Of a stretch of DNA of 64,000 nt, positions 1-9,142 are shown piece by piece; the stretch's first letter is position 1, and the number at the start of each line of letters is the position of its first letter. The stretch covers positions 26,069 to 90,068 of the forward strand of contig SDNP01000009.1 in the NCBI GenBank assembly GCA_004524445.1, written 5' to 3'. Position numbers and translations under genes: made by a program. Under the pieces are notes generated by a model. The model saw only the letters and a list, made by a program, of their open reading frames with translations. It searched no databases and had not been told where the DNA came from. Source of the stretch: Candidatus Thorarchaeota archaeon. GTDB taxonomy: Archaea > Asgardarchaeota > Thorarchaeia > Thorarchaeales > Thorarchaeaceae.

Positions 1-425
1 GAACTGCCAACAATGAACAGGGTCAAGCAAGTGTGATAATGGACATGGGCAACGCATATGCTGACAAGGAAGATTGGACTAAAGCTGAAAAGACATTCAA
101 AAACGCCCTCAAAATCTACAAGGAGCTTGATGACAAGGGGGGAATTGCCGATGCATTGTCACTTCTGGGTGATATCGCAGAGATAAATAACAATCAGAAG
201 AAAGCAGCAGAATATTTCACAGAGGCTGCGGAATGCTATCTTGAAGCAGAAATCTACGATATTTCTTTGGAAGTTGTGGAGCGGGCAGAAGCAAAGATGT
301 GGGACATACCGAAGTCTACTCGAAGGCGTCTTCGGAAACGCTGTGATGCAGTGAGGGATACCCTTCCTGAAGATATTGAAGATGAAGATGATGATGACTT
401 CGACGAGGACCTCCTTGATTTCTAG
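1..425 (+). CDS. TPR-repeat protein, C-terminal fragment (5' end outside window)
   Basis: The reading frame is open from the first bases of the window, so the gene begins upstream. Visible are at least two tetratricopeptide-type helical hairpins (NAYADKEDWTKAEKTFKNAL, then a DIAEINNNQKKAAEYFTEAA unit), with Gly/Ala/Tyr spacing typical of TPRs. These are protein-protein interaction scaffolds. The protein ends in a strongly acidic tail of Asp and Glu after a basic stretch (STRRRLRKR). Nothing in the visible part shows an enzymatic domain. The partner cannot be named. TPR assignment is by repeat pattern; function is unknown. Confidence 0.8.
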   Translation, partial: TANNEQGQASVIMDMGNAYADKEDWTKAEKTFKNALKIYKELDDKGGIADALSLLGDIAEINNNQKKAAEYFTEAAECYLEAEIYDISLEVVERAEAKMWDIPKSTRRRLRKRCDAVRDTLPEDIEDEDDDDFDEDLLDF

Positions 426-539
426 TCATCCTCAATCAACTACTCACTGTCTAGCCGGATCTCCCACCTACCGTTAATGTCCCACTAGAAAACCCTATTT
501 ACCAAACGGGCTTCTCTCTCACAGGAGCTACGCTGCTGG

Positions 540-3500
540 ATGTCCATCAATAAAAAACTCGTCGTGTTATTGGTCTCTGTTCTTATTGTGGCCGCCACCA
601 ATCTGCCTATCTTGGCTCAGTTCAACGCCACTCAGTTAGAGGGGCATGTCAAGAGGAGTTCCGCCCTAGCAGCTAGTCTAGCCGCAAGTAGCAGTTCAAT
701 ACCGTTGCGGCGAGCCATTTTCGTTGCTGCGGATTCTGAATCCTACTTGGATGAATTTGCATATATGGCAGCAGTTCCTATGTCTATTTTCTATGATTCT
801 GGAACAAAGTATGTATCCCCTTTGCTCTACTCTGATGGCAAGGCTAAGCAGGATAATTTGCTAGAAGATTGGGTGGAATATTTGCAGCCAGATGGAGGCA
901 TATCTCAGGCGATATCCGTTGGAGATATGTCTGCATCAAGAATTACTCAGCTCCAGCGTCAGACGGGTACTCGTGTATATCCACAGATTATTGGGCAGAC
1001 ATCCCATGAGATAGCAGCCAAGCTGGCAGCTAATGACTGGAACGAATCCGATATTGCTGTTATTGCTTTGGCTAAAGATCACTTCGAGATACCGCTCGTT
1101 CAGGCTGAGTCCTCATCTTATGTATTCGAGAATATGCAGTTAGAAACAGAGCGCATTGAAAGAGCAGTGCCCATTGACTCACCTCTTCTCGTCAACTTTG
1201 AACCTCCAGAAGGCGCTGGCTGGATATATGGGGTCTTTAATTGGACCACAAGTGACCCCCTAGTTCATCAACTCAGAGATCCAGCAGGAAGAATCGTTGA
1301 CTACTCCGTTTACAGACAGGCTTTCTTCAAAAGAAATAGTGCATATGTCAGCAATTTGGTGCCTACCCACTTTTGGCTTCCGAAAAATATGGATGGTACA
1401 TGGGAAGTGAAAATTGAGCCGGGTGGCACGCTGATGAACAGCCTACCCATCGATATGACCATCACCTATTATCCTAGTTTCCAGCAAACAATATCAGTGC
1501 CAGCGAATGCAAATTGGCTGAATATTACTGCAGACTGGAGCAATGCTGGCACCATCGTGAACATGGCCCTAATCGATCCTAATGGTAGGATGGTGCAATG
1601 GGAGCCTTCTGAGAGTCTGCTATCGGGGGCTGGTGGGAAGAGTATGGAAATGCCCTATCCTGTGCAAGGAGATTGGAATCTTATCTGTGCATGGATGAAT
1701 CCAACCGATGAAACCAACGCTCTTGGTGTGGATTGGGCTATCAGCACTCTGCCCACGGGAATTGGGGGGTATCTTGAATCTGCATCGAATGGCGCAACAC
1801 TTGCTTCATTGTTGAACGTACCTCTTTTATATGCAAATTCCGATTCACTCCCTGCCATTACCGAATGGGCATTGAGTCGCTTAGGCGTGACGAATACAAT
1901 TCTTGTTGATCCAGCTGGATTGCAGTCTGGGTCTTTGTCAAACGATATCACTGCTCTAGTTAATTTAACCAATCTCAATACATATCCTGCTGTTTCCCAA
2001 ATGATTTCCAGCCTTTCAAACTGCAATGATGTCATTTTGACCCTTCCATTTGCAAATAATAACGAGCTATTCCCTGCAGCTTCTTTATCAGGCGCATTTC
2101 ATGGGGCACCTATCTTCTCTTTGGGCGGAGATGATAACTCGATGACCACACGTGCCGAAGAAACTTGGGCACCGTATTTGATTGGTCCCAATATTGATAT
2201 CTTCGTGACGAGAGGATTCGAAAAACGGATAGAGAATGGATGGTATGATGAACGGATACCGAATATTTATTCCATGTACAATTCGGCTGATTCCTTTGAA
2301 GACTTTCTCACACAGCGAGGTGCATATAACGATTCAGCGAACCAAAATATACTGATCTTATCTCGGACTGAAACGATAAAACCCAGTTTTGACAGATCAC
2401 TTCAGAGTCATTTCATACCTGGTCGCATTCCCGCCGGGACTCCCCAATCAGCAGCCTTCATGATCAATAAGGCTACACTTCATTCATTCATCTTTAGAAT
2501 TGCTGAATCAGCAGATACATCTCTGCTCACTATGTATGCTTACACTGACGGAGATACTTATCTCGATAATTTTGGCAATGCAGTTCAGATACGCCAGTAT
2601 GACGATATCGAAGCCGAATTATCATCTGTAGGATTCAGTATTGAGTCTCATATTGGCGTAAACGAGGTTTTCAATTCACTCAACTCACAAGTTTCTCTAT
2701 GGTCTTTCAGCACCCATGGAACTCTTAGCCAGTACCCTGACGACCCTCCACCGCGTCCTAATGGTCTCGGCGTATTTTCCCTTCGCGACGAGGATGCTCC
2801 TTACGGATTCGAAGTCAGTCTCTCGGAAACTACTGTGGATGATAATTTGGTTAATCCTGTTGTCCACAGCTCTGAGAATGCTCATCATATCACACGAACC
2901 ACTGATGATTTGGCAGCGTCTGTTGATTACTTGGGATCTCCCATTGTTACAACCACCGCATGTCTGCTTGGTGGGACAAAGTTGCCAAGAGTTCTAATGG
3001 AACGTGGAGCAGTTGCGGTGATAGCTGCACCTCGAACTGTATATTTCCAGCCTGCTGGTCTTCTTACTGTATACTTCACACAGGCTCTAGCAAATGGCAA
3101 TTCGACAGGAACTGCGCTGAACTATGCCTTGAGGTCCGTGTCCTACGATTATACTAACATTCAATCCTACACTCCAAGGGATTATGCCAACCAGCAGATT
3201 CTCTTTGGCGATCCATCAATTCTTTTGCTAAATCCAAATACTGTGGACCGAGTGCAGTCCGTTGACCCCAATAATACATTCGGCGCCCATACCCCTAACC
3301 AAGGAGTCCCCTCCATAGCGGCAATTGGGGCAACTTCATATCTCCCGAGCATCTTAGATGATCTTGGTGTTGAACATGAATTCTATATCGAATCAAACCT
3401 CTCCGAGTCTTTGCATCTCTTCAGCTTATTCAAAACAGTAATGATAGAACCTGATATTCTTGATACAATTGACAGCTTCTTCTCCAGCAGAATTGACCTT

Positions 3501-4400
3501 CTAAGAAGCTTTGTCCGCAGGGGTGGAACGCTCGTTGTTCTTGGAGTTGATGGTGAATATTCTTGGATGCCCACTCTTGTTTCATATAGTGTCGATAGCA
3601 GTGGGTCTGAAATAGAAATAGACGATGCAGGACACCCGCTCATGAGTATTCCAAATGATATCGAAGGCGACATTCACTATACCGGCGTCTTCACTCAGCA
3701 CTCCAGCAATCTGTCTATATTGGCAACCGCTGGCATGCATCCGGTAATATTGGCTGGACAGCATGGTTTGGGCAAACTCGCACTAACTACAATCGATGAG
3801 CAGGGCCCATCAAGAATCCAAATCATTGAAAACGCAGTCACATGGAATTCGCAACCATCCATTGTTATAGGTAGCATCCTTAAGAATCAGGAAATAATCT
3901 GGTCTGGGGATCGAGTTACTATTGAAATAGAACTTGTCGACAGAGAGGGAAACCCGATAGAAGGTGCTGAAGTTCACACCTGGATAAATTCCTCGCCCGT
4001 AGCAGTGACAGAATCTGGTAATGGATACTATTCGATTATTCTTAACGAGAATTGGACTTCTTCTAGAACAGGAATTTATGATATTCGGATTCATGCTGCT
4101 CTAAATGGAATGGACACACTTGATGCTACTATTCTTGATTTCATATTTATTCGACCTTTCCCATGGCCTGTAATATTGGGATTAGCTGGAGTTATGGTGG
4201 CAGTTGCTGTAATCTGGGTATATCGAAAGCGTAGAAAAGGCGAACCTATCTTGGAATATAAAGAGTATCAAGACTCGGATAGATGGAAAGAACTTACGCG
4301 GAAAGAAAGAGAGCGCCTCAAGAAGGAAGAAGAGGAAAAAGAGCGTAGACAAAAAGAGGAAGATGAAAAATTCAATCCCAAAGAATTCTTTGGGGTATGA
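540..4400 (+). CDS. Large surface-anchored protein with gingipain-like (clan CD, C25-type) cysteine peptidase region
   Basis: A 1286-residue exported protein. Residues about 5-25 form a hydrophobic signal segment ending near an Ala-Gln junction. Beta-rich, Ig-like regions follow (residues about 210-400). The central part carries a His in STHG (His726) and a Cys in TTTACLLGG (Cys808), followed by GAVAVIAAPR and a FGDPS motif. This order resembles peptidase family C25 (gingipain-like) domains, where a His-Gly and a following Cys form the dyad. The His-Cys spacing, about 82 residues, is wider than in gingipains, so activity is inferred. A membrane helix near residues 1204-1224 is followed by a charged Lys/Glu-rich, probably coiled, cytosolic tail of about 60 residues. 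It may be an adhesin rather than a protease. The next gene is a Roadblock protein. Confidence 0.65.
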   Translation: MSINKKLVVLLVSVLIVAATNLPILAQFNATQLEGHVKRSSALAASLAASSSSIPLRRAIFVAADSESYLDEFAYMAAVPMSIFYDSGTKYVSPLLYSDGKAKQDNLLEDWVEYLQPDGGISQAISVGDMSASRITQLQRQTGTRVYPQIIGQTSHEIAAKLAANDWNESDIAVIALAKDHFEIPLVQAESSSYVFENMQLETERIERAVPIDSPLLVNFEPPEGAGWIYGVFNWTTSDPLVHQLRDPAGRIVDYSVYRQAFFKRNSAYVSNLVPTHFWLPKNMDGTWEVKIEPGGTLMNSLPIDMTITYYPSFQQTISVPANANWLNITADWSNAGTIVNMALIDPNGRMVQWEPSESLLSGAGGKSMEMPYPVQGDWNLICAWMNPTDETNALGVDWAISTLPTGIGGYLESASNGATLASLLNVPLLYANSDSLPAITEWALSRLGVTNTILVDPAGLQSGSLSNDITALVNLTNLNTYPAVSQMISSLSNCNDVILTLPFANNNELFPAASLSGAFHGAPIFSLGGDDNSMTTRAEETWAPYLIGPNIDIFVTRGFEKRIENGWYDERIPNIYSMYNSADSFEDFLTQRGAYNDSANQNILILSRTETIKPSFDRSLQSHFIPGRIPAGTPQSAAFMINKATLHSFIFRIAESADTSLLTMYAYTDGDTYLDNFGNAVQIRQYDDIEAELSSVGFSIESHIGVNEVFNSLNSQVSLWSFSTHGTLSQYPDDPPPRPNGLGVFSLRDEDAPYGFEVSLSETTVDDNLVNPVVHSSENAHHITRTTDDLAASVDYLGSPIVTTTACLLGGTKLPRVLMERGAVAVIAAPRTVYFQPAGLLTVYFTQALANGNSTGTALNYALRSVSYDYTNIQSYTPRDYANQQILFGDPSILLLNPNTVDRVQSVDPNNTFGAHTPNQGVPSIAAIGATSYLPSILDDLGVEHEFYIESNLSESLHLFSLFKTVMIEPDILDTIDSFFSSRIDLLRSFVRRGGTLVVLGVDGEYSWMPTLVSYSVDSSGSEIEIDDAGHPLMSIPNDIEGDIHYTGVFTQHSSNLSILATAGMHPVILAGQHGLGKLALTTIDEQGPSRIQIIENAVTWNSQPSIVIGSILKNQEIIWSGDRVTIEIELVDREGNPIEGAEVHTWINSSPVAVTESGNGYYSIILNENWTSSRTGIYDIRIHAALNGMDTLDATILDFIFIRPFPWPVILGLAGVMVAVAVIWVYRKRRKGEPILEYKEYQDSDRWKELTRKERERLKKEEEEKERRQKEEDEKFNPKEFFGV

Positions 4401-4504
4401 CTTTGGAATGCGCAATTTTCGAAAGAAAAAGGTGTATTAGCATAACAACATTCAATAGATAACGAGATGGATTGCTTGTTATAAGGCAGAACTGAGGTAA
4501 TGCG

Positions 4505-4867
4505 ATGTCAAGCCGTGTTGATAAGATAAATGCCGCAATTAGAGATTTTGAAACAGTACCGGGAGTCGAAGGGGCTGCGTTGGTGTCGCTCGATGGATTG
4601 ATGATATCCTCTGCCCTTCCTGAGAGCGAGCAGGAGAGAGTGGCTGCAATAAGCGCTGCAATGTTGTCATTGGGAGAGAAGGCGACGAATGAGCTCGACA
4701 GAGGTAACCTCATGGAGATTTATGTGAAGGGCGATAAAGGCTATACACTCATGACTTCAGTTGGAGAAAGTGCCCTTCTATTAGTTCTTGCCAAGGCAGA
4801 CGCACAGCTAGGACTAATCTTTGTTGATATGAAGAGAATGTCAGACAATCTGCTGGATATTCTTTAG
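4505..4867 (+). CDS. Roadblock/LC7 domain protein
   Basis: This 120-residue protein is a single Roadblock/LC7 domain. It has an N-terminal helix, then a beta hairpin GVEGAALVSLDGLMI, a central helix (ERVAAISAAMLSLGEKATNEL), and C-terminal strands YTLMTSV and SALLLVLAKADAQLG. Family members dimerise and bind Ras-like, Rag/MglA-type or Rab-like GTPases, often as scaffolds or GAPs, and they are abundant in Asgard archaea. The start is supported by a GAGGT ribosome site just upstream. A second Roadblock gene lies at 63072 and three small GTPases lie elsewhere in the window. The cognate GTPase cannot be assigned from sequence. Confidence 0.88.
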   Translation: MSSRVDKINAAIRDFETVPGVEGAALVSLDGLMISSALPESEQERVAAISAAMLSLGEKATNELDRGNLMEIYVKGDKGYTLMTSVGESALLLVLAKADAQLGLIFVDMKRMSDNLLDIL

Positions 4868-4901
4868 TCAAAACACTGGCTAGTATCACTGCAGACAGAA
4901 A

Positions 4902-6164
4902 TTAAAGCAATTCAAGTATGGCATCTACCACGGCTTTTGCCACTTCGCGTTTTGATGATAAAGGTACCATTCTCTGGGTATCACCTTTGCCAATGATAAT
5001 GACCTGATTAGTATCTCCCTCAAAGGCAACACCTTCTCGGTCCGCATCGTTTGCAACCACCATATCGCAGATGCCTGATTCGATTTTTTCCTTTCCTCTG
5101 GCCACTAATTCCTCATCGGACACTCCTGATTCTACTTTGAATCCTACAATGAGGAGATCTTTACTCAGTTTCCTGGCTTCTTCTATTATTTTGTCGGTAG
5201 GTACTAGCTCGATTGTAAAGGGTTTCCCAGATGGGCGTTTCCGCTCTTCCTTCTTCGAGGGCGTATAATCCAATACTGCTGCTGCTGAGATGAATGCATC
5301 AATCTTGTCTGATTGCAATTTGTCAAGAATTGACTTTTGCATTTCTTGAGACGTTTCAACATTGATTACTTCCGCATTATCTGGCGGCTTCTCCTTCGTT
5401 GGACCTAAAACAATAGTGACCTCCCCACCACGAGAGAGAATTTCTTCAGCTAAGGCGATTCCCATTTTTCCGGTTGATGGGTTTGTGATATACCGGATTT
5501 TGTCCAACCAGCCACGAGTTGGACCTGCGCTCACTAAGAAATATTTTCCCACCAAGTCATTAGGGCCTACCAGAGTGAGAACATGAGATACTATGGCATC
5601 AATACTGGGTATTTTTGCCTTAGCCTCCTCCATCCTTGGAGATATGACCGTAACTCCTATGGCTTTTAGTTTCTTCACATTATCAATTACCGCAGGATGA
5701 TCATACATGCTCTCGTGCATGGCCGGAACCACGACTACTGGAATATGCGCCCCGATGCCTGATGATACGGTTGTAGTGACGGGTGTATCATCTATTCCGT
5801 TGGCCACTTTACCAATCGTATTCGCAGTAGCTGGTGCAACAAGAATAAGATCGACTCTCCCCGAATGCTTTCCGGCTAAGGTGACATGCTCAATCTGTCC
5901 TGTAAGTTCTGTCACCACCGGATTTCCTGTTGCCCACTCCAAAAGATACGGATGAATAATCTGCTGACTGGATGGGCTCATGACACAATGCACTTCTGCG
6001 CCATGCCGCATCAATCTTCTTGCCAAATGAACGGTTTCAACAGCTGCAACACTTCCAGTTACGCATAGAGCAATGGATTTGCCCGCTAGAAGGTTACTAA
6101 TGCTTCCGAGGATGAGTTTCGATGTATGTTGCATGACAGATTCATCTATTTTAGACGAGGACAT
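4902..6164 (-). CDS. coaBC: Bifunctional phosphopantothenoylcysteine decarboxylase / phosphopantothenate-cysteine ligase
   Basis: CoaBC makes 4'-phosphopantetheine in two steps: CTP-dependent ligation of cysteine to phosphopantothenate (CoaB, C-terminal) and FMN-dependent decarboxylation (CoaC, N-terminal). The 420-residue length suits the fused enzyme. The N-terminal flavoprotein half shows SIALCVTGSVAAVE, a VAPATANTIGK motif and a PAMHESMYDHPA segment containing the HES catalytic region. The C-terminal half has YFLVSAGPTRGWLD, RYITNPSTGKMG and the KIDAFISAAAVLDYTP motif. It lies divergent from, and 1.2 kb before, the operon that makes its substrate, which supports a local CoA cluster. Confidence 0.95.
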   Translation of the reverse strand: MSSSKIDESVMQHTSKLILGSISNLLAGKSIALCVTGSVAAVETVHLARRLMRHGAEVHCVMSPSSQQIIHPYLLEWATGNPVVTELTGQIEHVTLAGKHSGRVDLILVAPATANTIGKVANGIDDTPVTTTVSSGIGAHIPVVVVPAMHESMYDHPAVIDNVKKLKAIGVTVISPRMEEAKAKIPSIDAIVSHVLTLVGPNDLVGKYFLVSAGPTRGWLDKIRYITNPSTGKMGIALAEEILSRGGEVTIVLGPTKEKPPDNAEVINVETSQEMQKSILDKLQSDKIDAFISAAAVLDYTPSKKEERKRPSGKPFTIELVPTDKIIEEARKLSKDLLIVGFKVESGVSDEELVARGKEKIESGICDMVVANDADREGVAFEGDTNQVIIIGKGDTQRMVPLSSKREVAKAVVDAILELL

Positions 6165-6493
6165 GCTCGTTCTTAATCTATTCGAATGTGGATGGAAGTG
6201 ATTCCAACATGAATTTGATTCTTTTTACTGAAAATTATACTGGGATGATGCCACAAATCGAGAATCTTGTTGAGCTCTTACACGTACTGCATGCGAAAAC
6301 GTAGGTGGGCAAAGAATATATGTTGCATAATCACTCAGCCTTCCCACCGACACCGCACGCCCTAGTCGTTTCGCCGTCGGCCATAGCGTCGCAACAACAA
6401 GGGCAGAAATTAACAATGACTCAACCAAAAAGTCTGTAATCCAGAATAGGTGTGAATTGACGTGTCCAGAATTTCTTATCCCCGAGGAGGCAA
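6165..6493. other. Intergenic region with GC-rich, potentially structured leader
   Basis: A gap of about 330 bases between divergent genes. A TATA-like GAATATATG at 6314-6321 precedes a GC-rich island (about 6340-6395) that contrasts with AT-rich flanks. Short complementary pairs are present: GTTGC 6322-6326 with GCAAC 6391-6395, enclosing CCGAC 6347-6351 with GTCGG 6376-6380. This may be a structured 5' leader of the gene at 6494 or a small RNA. The stems are short, so confidence is low. A minus-strand open frame through this region has no family features and is not called. Confidence 0.25.
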
Positions 6494-7312
6494 ATGCTAA
6501 CCTTGAGGAGAGAGAAGAAGGCACGATTCGATGCCTATGAAAAGGTGGTTTCGGATTTTGGCACCCCCTCACAGTCTCTTTTTGTTGTAGACGGTGACAA
6601 CGAGGTCGACATTTTCAAACGTGACTTCAACGAGTTTCTGGTTGCTTCAAATAGAATGGAGAAGGACTCTGAAGAGTTACCATATCATATGGTCCGATTT
6701 GGGTACGATGGGGATATGCTAGATGATTTATTCCGATTGACTATCTCAGAAGAGGCAGACAATTTCGAACCAGCGAAGATGGACTCCAATATACTGTTCT
6801 CAAAACAGAGTATATTTCAGAATCTCTACGAAACCATCACCAAGGATAAATTCGCCATCTTTCACATCACCGAGTTTCCCCTTGCATACTATTTTGAGAC
6901 TGCCATAACAGTGGATGTAGAGGATCTCTCTGATGTCATGGATGGTGATGTTCATGATCAGACAATCCATAGGTATCTAAACGACCTCCGCCAACAGGGC
7001 AGTGAAGAACATAGGAAGACATACAGCTTCTTCTATAGAATCAGTACCTCTCTCCTGATGGAGCTTTCTAATGCATTCTTGGTCGTGCCTACTGCTGGTA
7101 TGAACCGCCATATGGTCGTCACCAGTTGGAGAACTCAGACTCTGCTTCTTGGCTTCAGTCCACTGACATGGTCTTCTGGCAGCTTCAAAGTATGGGATCT
7201 CAGCGGACGTGATATTGATGCTCGATGGGCATATCCTGCCCCACCACCGTACGATGATCCTCGCATAAAACAATACACCAGTCTTGTTCCTCTGGGAAAG
7301 CATGACGATTGA
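6494..7312 (+). CDS. Conserved-looking hypothetical protein (272 aa)
   Basis: I do not recognise this family. The start is well supported by a GAGGAGG ribosome site seven bases upstream. The protein is soluble, with no signal peptide or membrane helix. It alternates short beta strands (SLFVVDGD, FAIFHITEFPLAYYF, AFLVVPTAGM) with acidic helices, and it ends in a tryptophan- and proline-rich tail (ARWAYPAPPPYDDP). No nucleotide-binding loop or metal motif is evident. It sits between coaBC and the pantoate kinase operon, but the tail overlaps only the upstream region of the kinase gene, so a role in CoA synthesis is not implied. Confidence 0.7.
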   Translation: MLTLRREKKARFDAYEKVVSDFGTPSQSLFVVDGDNEVDIFKRDFNEFLVASNRMEKDSEELPYHMVRFGYDGDMLDDLFRLTISEEADNFEPAKMDSNILFSKQSIFQNLYETITKDKFAIFHITEFPLAYYFETAITVDVEDLSDVMDGDVHDQTIHRYLNDLRQQGSEEHRKTYSFFYRISTSLLMELSNAFLVVPTAGMNRHMVVTSWRTQTLLLGFSPLTWSSGSFKVWDLSGRDIDARWAYPAPPPYDDPRIKQYTSLVPLGKHDD

Positions 7313-7391
7313 TAGACGAGTGTCAGAACCATTCATGTATATACATTTTATACTCATATATCCGCGGAAACAAAATCCTATACATATCTTT

Positions 7392-8348
7392 ATGAACGGC
7401 CCTGTTCAGGATGAGTTGACGGAAACATTGAAGCCTTCAGTTGGAACTGCAACAGCATTTGTTCCTGGACACATCACTGGGTTTTTCAAAATCCATGATG
7501 CCAGCAGCAATCTCTTGGAGAGAGGGTCAACAGGTGCTGGATTTTGTATCACAGCGGGAACCGTCACCACTATAGAATTAGTGGAACAAGACGAACATGA
7601 TGTATTAGTGACCTATAATGGTGAGCGCATAAAGGCAGAAATCACAGAAATGGTGGTTGAACGAGTGTCAGAATTATATGGAAAGAGATTCTCAGCTAAG
7701 GTAGAGCATGACTCAGAGCTACCCATAGGTGTCGGGTATGGTGCATCAGGAGCTGGTGCATTGGGTACGGCCCTTGCTATGAACTACATCCTGGATTCTG
7801 AAATGACACCCCAAGTAGCTGCACAATATGCTCATTACGCCGAGGTCGCAAAGCAAGGCGGCCTTGGTGATGTGATTGCTCAGTTCACTGGCGGGATGGA
7901 AATTCGAACACGTCCCGGTGCGCCTGGAATCGGAGAGATTGATCCCTTCAGATGCGAGTCGCCCGTCAGTGTAGTCTTGGCTGGTTCAACTGGTCTGGAG
8001 ACTAAGTCGGTGCTAAGCAATGAGGGATATAGACGCCGGATTAATGAAAGAGGAAGCCAGCTAGTCGGTGGCATGCGAGATAGGCCCACCTGTGAACAAT
8101 TCATTAAGGCTTCAAGAGATTTCGCCCATTTCACGGGTCTCATGAGCGATAGAATAGACGCAGCTCTGTCAGAATTAGATAATGCCAACCTGAAGAATTC
8201 TAGCATGGTGATGTTGGGAGATTCGCTGTTTTGTCTATGTTCGCAGAGCGACGTGGATAGAGCTCGCAATATACTGACTGATTATTGGATGCCCGAGGAG
8301 ATGCTCGTAACAACAATTGCTAACAGGGGAGGAGGTATACTACATTGA
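7392..8348 (+). CDS. Pantoate kinase (archaeal GHMP kinase)
   Basis: Archaeal pantoate kinase (PoK) phosphorylates pantoate to 4-phosphopantoate with ATP, the first of two archaea-specific steps replacing bacterial pantothenate synthetase and kinase. The sequence opens with ATAFVPGHITGFFKI and carries the GHMP phosphate-binding motif LPIGVGYGASGAGALGTALA near residues 110-130, followed by GGLGDVIAQFTGG, typical of this branch. I chose ATG 7392 because an upstream in-frame start would overlap the previous gene. A TATA-like stretch (7346-7360) lies about 30 bases ahead, consistent with a leaderless transcript. The stop overlaps the next start by four bases, so the two genes are translationally coupled. 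Confidence 0.9.
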   Translation: MNGPVQDELTETLKPSVGTATAFVPGHITGFFKIHDASSNLLERGSTGAGFCITAGTVTTIELVEQDEHDVLVTYNGERIKAEITEMVVERVSELYGKRFSAKVEHDSELPIGVGYGASGAGALGTALAMNYILDSEMTPQVAAQYAHYAEVAKQGGLGDVIAQFTGGMEIRTRPGAPGIGEIDPFRCESPVSVVLAGSTGLETKSVLSNEGYRRRINERGSQLVGGMRDRPTCEQFIKASRDFAHFTGLMSDRIDAALSELDNANLKNSSMVMLGDSLFCLCSQSDVDRARNILTDYWMPEEMLVTTIANRGGGILH

Positions 8349-9142
8349 CAGAGATAGAGATTCCATCCGACCACCCCCGAAGAGTATCTCTAGAAACACG
8401 TGAGAGAATAATTGAGGGGCACCAAGATAATATTGTAGCTACTGCAGGTCTGCTAGCTCATGGACGCGGAGAAGCGTTCGATTATCTAATTGGAGAAAAG
8501 ACTAATGACCAAGCTATGAAAGCCATCGATGCAGCAGTGGCGTCTATGCTTTTGGCGGATCACCCAGTGATTAGCGTTAATGGTAATGCGTGTTCCCTGG
8601 TACCAGAAGAGCTTGTGGAATTATCAGAGATTTGTGGAGCGCCACTAGAAATCAATCTTTTCTATTATCGAAAGGAACGTGAGGATGCGATTGTAACGGC
8701 CCTAAAGAAAGCAGGAGCAAAAGAGATTCTTGGCACTATTGAACGACCATCAGAGACTATTCCCGAGCTGAGCAGTAATCGGCGCAAAGTGGACTCTGAT
8801 GGAATAGGCTCTGCAGATTTAGTAGTTGTTCCACTTGAAGATGGAGACCGAACGGAGGCTCTGAAACGAATCGGCAAGTTCGTGGTCACAATTGATTTGA
8901 ATCCTATGAGCCGTACGTCCGTTTATTCCGATATTACTATCGTTGATAACATAGTTCGAGCAATGCCTTTGATGGTTGAACGTTCACGTGATTTGAAACA
9001 CGAACCTAGAGAGAAACTAGAAGCGATAGTCAAGGCTTTTGATAATAGGAAGAATCTAGAAACCGCTATCGAAAGAATTATTGAACACTTAGAAAAGCAA
9101 GCGGCTGGTTTCGCCAACATCACAAAGGAGGAAAATAGATGA
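8345..9142 (+). CDS. 4-phosphopantoate--beta-alanine ligase (phosphopantothenate synthetase)
   Basis: Archaeal PPS condenses 4-phosphopantoate with beta-alanine using ATP to give 4'-phosphopantothenate, the substrate of CoaBC. The 265 residues match the family: an N-terminal helical ERIIEGHQDNIVATAGLLAHGRGEAFDYLIGE-like region, then SVNGNACSLVPEEL, NLFYYRKERED, and GIGSADLVVVPLEDGDR with DLNPMSRTS toward the C-terminus. Translation starts at TTG 8345 behind a strong GGGAGGAGGT site at 8327-8335, inside the end of the kinase gene. It overlaps the next gene by four bases. Confidence 0.92.
   Translation: MTEIEIPSDHPRRVSLETRERIIEGHQDNIVATAGLLAHGRGEAFDYLIGEKTNDQAMKAIDAAVASMLLADHPVISVNGNACSLVPEELVELSEICGAPLEINLFYYRKEREDAIVTALKKAGAKEILGTIERPSETIPELSSNRRKVDSDGIGSADLVVVPLEDGDRTEALKRIGKFVVTIDLNPMSRTSVYSDITIVDNIVRAMPLMVERSRDLKHEPREKLEAIVKAFDNRKNLETAIERIIEHLEKQAAGFANITKEENR

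Noticed and set aside
6225..6572. Minus-strand 115-residue frame in the coaBC/6494 gap
   Set aside because: It overlaps the start of the next gene, and its composition (many His, Ser, Arg) is not protein-like.
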